A stretch of 64,000 bases of DNA from Ruminococcaceae bacterium UBA1730. Lineage in GTDB: Bacteria > Bacillota > Clostridia > Oscillospirales > Acutalibacteraceae. The DNA is taken from NCBI GenBank assembly GCA_002315935.1, contig DCII01000032.1, positions 4,157-68,156 of the forward strand. The letters run 5' to 3'. Of the stretch, positions 62,461 to 64,000 are shown piece after piece. The position numbers were made by a program, and so were the translations under genes. The notes under the pieces are model-generated. The model made no database searches and was not told where the DNA came from. It saw nothing but the letters and a program-made list of their open reading frames with translations. Position 1 is the stretch's first letter, and each line of letters starts with the position of its first letter.

Positions 62461-64000
62461 TTAAACCTCCATAATTATCGGCAGTATCATAGGACTTCTC
62501 TTTGTCTGCTCATAAATGAAATGAGAAACTCCGTCACGCAGCTTTCCTTTGATTGCACCGATATCCGTTATATTTGAGTAATAGCAGTTTTCGAGAGCTT
62601 TTTCTGCAACCTTTCTTGCTTGCTCAATAAGCTCCTCTGCTTCCTTGACATAAATGAATCCTCTTGAGATAACCTCAGGACCTGCAATGAGCTGACCGGT
62701 TGAATAATCAAGCGAAGCGGTAACAACAATGATGCCGTCTTCTCCTAAATGCTTTCTGTCACGCAGAACAACGCTTCCGACATCGCCTACGCCGTAGCCG
62801 TCAACAAAAATTCTGCCAGCCGGAACAGGAGTACCTGCCTTGATTGATTTTGATGTAAGCTCCGCAACCTGACCGTTATCGGCGATAAAAACATTATCTG
62901 CCGGAATGCCCATTCCCTGAGCAAGAAGAGCGTGCTTTCGAAGATGCTTCTGCTCGCCGTGAACCGGGATAAAATATTTCGGCTTAACAAGTCCCATTAT
63001 GAGCTTCAGCTCTTCCTGACAGGCGTGACCCGAAACATGAACATCATACATTTTCTCATAAATAACATTTGCACCGAGCTTCATAAGCTCATTAACAACA
63101 TTTCCGACCGTTTTTTCATTTCCGGGAATAGGATTTGCGGAAATGATAACATAGTCGTTGGGGCAGATTTCAACCTTTCTGTGGTCTGAAAATGCCATTC
63201 TCGTCAGTGCCGACATCGGTTCTCCCTGACTGCCGGTGGTGATGATAACCATCTGGTCAGCCGGATAACGGTTGATTAAATCCGCATTGATAAGCACATT
63301 ATCGGGAATATTGAGATAGCCAAGCTCATTGCTGATTGCAACAACATTCTCAAGACTTCTGCCGATGATGGCAACCTTTCTGCCCATTGAAGCCGCAACA
63401 TTGATAATCTGCTGAACTCTGTGAATATTTGAGGCAAAGGTTGCAACGATTATTCTGTTTCTGCCCGCCTTGTGGAACAGAATATCAAACGATTCGCCGA
63501 CCTTCCTTTCGCTCTCGGTGTAGCCCGGTCTTTCGGCATTTGTTGAATCCGAAAGAAGAGCAAGCACTCCGTCTGCACCAAGCTCCGAAAATCTTGCAAG
63601 GTCAATCATGCCACCGTCAATCGGTGTGCTGTCAATCTTGAAGTCGCCCGTCTGAACAACAACTCCGCCGTCACATCTGATTGCAAGAGCAATTGCATCG
63701 GGAATTGAATGGTTGACATGAATCATTTCAACCTTGAAGTTGCCGAGCGAAACAACATCGCCGGGCTTGACCTCGTGAAGCTTTGCACTTGAAAGCAGAT
63801 TATGCTCTCTGAGCTTGCCCTGAATAAGACCGATGGTAAGCTTTGTGCCGTAAACAGGCATATTGACCGTTTTGAGAAGATAGGCAAGTCCGCCTATATG
63901 GTCTTCATGGCCGTGGGTGATAATGATACCCTTGATTTTGTCCCTGTTCTTTTCAACGAAAGTGAAATCGGGAATAACAAGGTCAACGCCGGGAAGGTCA
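62461..64000 (-). CDS. rnj: Ribonuclease J (5' end beyond the window)
   Basis: Metallo-beta-lactamase/beta-CASP ribonuclease with 5' exo- and endonuclease activity for mRNA turnover and rRNA maturation. The frame stays open from 62463 to the window edge at 64000; about 513 residues are visible and the first 40 or so are missing. The metal motif HGHEDH lies near 63905. Later motifs include HVNHSIPDAIALAI, SDSTNAERPGYT, SGHACQEELK and PVHGEQKHL. The C-terminus ends around RSPMILPIIMEV, shorter than RNase J1 of B. subtilis, which has an extra C-terminal part. gdpP starts one base after the stop. Confidence 0.94.
   Translation of the reverse strand, partial: DLPGVDLVIPDFTFVEKNRDKIKGIIITHGHEDHIGGLAYLLKTVNMPVYGTKLTIGLIQGKLREHNLLSSAKLHEVKPGDVVSLGNFKVEMIHVNHSIPDAIALAIRCDGGVVVQTGDFKIDSTPIDGGMIDLARFSELGADGVLALLSDSTNAERPGYTESERKVGESFDILFHKAGRNRIIVATFASNIHRVQQIINVAASMGRKVAIIGRSLENVVAISNELGYLNIPDNVLINADLINRYPADQMVIITTGSQGEPMSALTRMAFSDHRKVEICPNDYVIISANPIPGNEKTVGNVVNELMKLGANVIYEKMYDVHVSGHACQEELKLIMGLVKPKYFIPVHGEQKHLRKHALLAQGMGIPADNVFIADNGQVAELTSKSIKAGTPVPAGRIFVDGYGVGDVGSVVLRDRKHLGEDGIIVVTASLDYSTGQLIAGPEVISRGFIYVKEAEELIEQARKVAEKALENCYYSNITDIGAIKGKLRDGVSHFIYEQTKRSPMILPIIMEV

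Noticed and set aside
1..64000. Mobile element or defence island
   Set aside because: No transposase, integrase, phage, toxin-antitoxin or restriction genes; nearly all genes are housekeeping in conserved order.

Overview
This window looks like chromosome from an endospore-forming, Gram-positive member of the Clostridia, perhaps of the Ruminococcaceae/Oscillospiraceae type. The evidence is sporulation and germination genes (a SpoVAF-like gene, gpr, spoVAE), a Firmicutes-type run of RNase J - gdpP - rplI - dnaB - tilS - hpt - ftsH, a division and cell-wall (dcw) cluster whose MurE carries the meso-diaminopimelate signature, GTP-dependent PEP carboxykinase, and a very large secreted protein ending in a type I dockerin. 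TTG and GTG starts are common (uvrB, the second K+ channel gene, the PBP, ftsH, the gamma-lyase, DUF2461, spoVAE). I saw no transposase, integrase, prophage gene or CRISPR array. The species assignment is inference; no rRNA is present.

Layout. 1-4.4 kb: 3' part of a SpoVAF/GerA-type germination gene, pckG with a structured leader, a DUF378 membrane protein and an orphan rmlC. 4.5-9.3 kb: uvrB-uvrA from a promoter with a degenerate LexA-like site. 9.3-14.2 kb: a membrane protein, a secreted LCAT-like hydrolase, and a metallophosphoesterase-MFS pair. 14.2-19.2 kb: two K+ uptake pairs in tandem (trkA-trkH, then ktrB-ktrA). 19.3-33.8 kb, minus strand: the dcw cluster mraZ-rsmH-ftsL-PBP-murE-murF-mraY-ftsW-murG-murA-ftsQ-ftsZ. 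It has no murD or ftsA, and its MraY has lost several hallmark residues. 33.9-37.4 kb: gpr, rpsT, a 55-residue membrane peptide behind a perfect consensus promoter, spoVAE, acpP and nagA.

37.4-45.5 kb is the least ordinary part. A 430-bp gene-free segment carries a cluster of DnaA boxes and inverted repeats. It is followed on the minus strand by the 1,688-residue dockerin protein, a HAD phosphatase, a lipoprotein and a Cys-cluster protein. A second gene-free segment then carries the same type of inverted repeat. 45.5-54.3 kb is a tight plus-strand run of malQ, a methionine-gamma-lyase-like enzyme, DUF2461, a phosphohexomutase, an endonuclease/exonuclease/phosphatase-fold enzyme, aconitase and isocitrate dehydrogenase. 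Then come tRNA-Leu(UAA) and, to the end, the minus-strand housekeeping operon, whose RNase J gene is cut by the window edge.

How the parts fit: pckG, malQ, the phosphohexomutase, aconitase and isocitrate dehydrogenase suggest a fermentative carbohydrate user that makes 2-oxoglutarate through the oxidative branch. GdpP (c-di-AMP turnover) and the two K+ systems belong to one known regulatory theme. gpr, spoVA genes and the DAP-type wall genes belong to the spore and division programme. The points most worth checking are the degenerate MraY with no neighbouring murD, the FtsZ without its usual C-terminal peptide in a cluster without ftsA, the DnaA-box segment, the repeat family around the dockerin block, and the strongly promoted 55-residue peptide.
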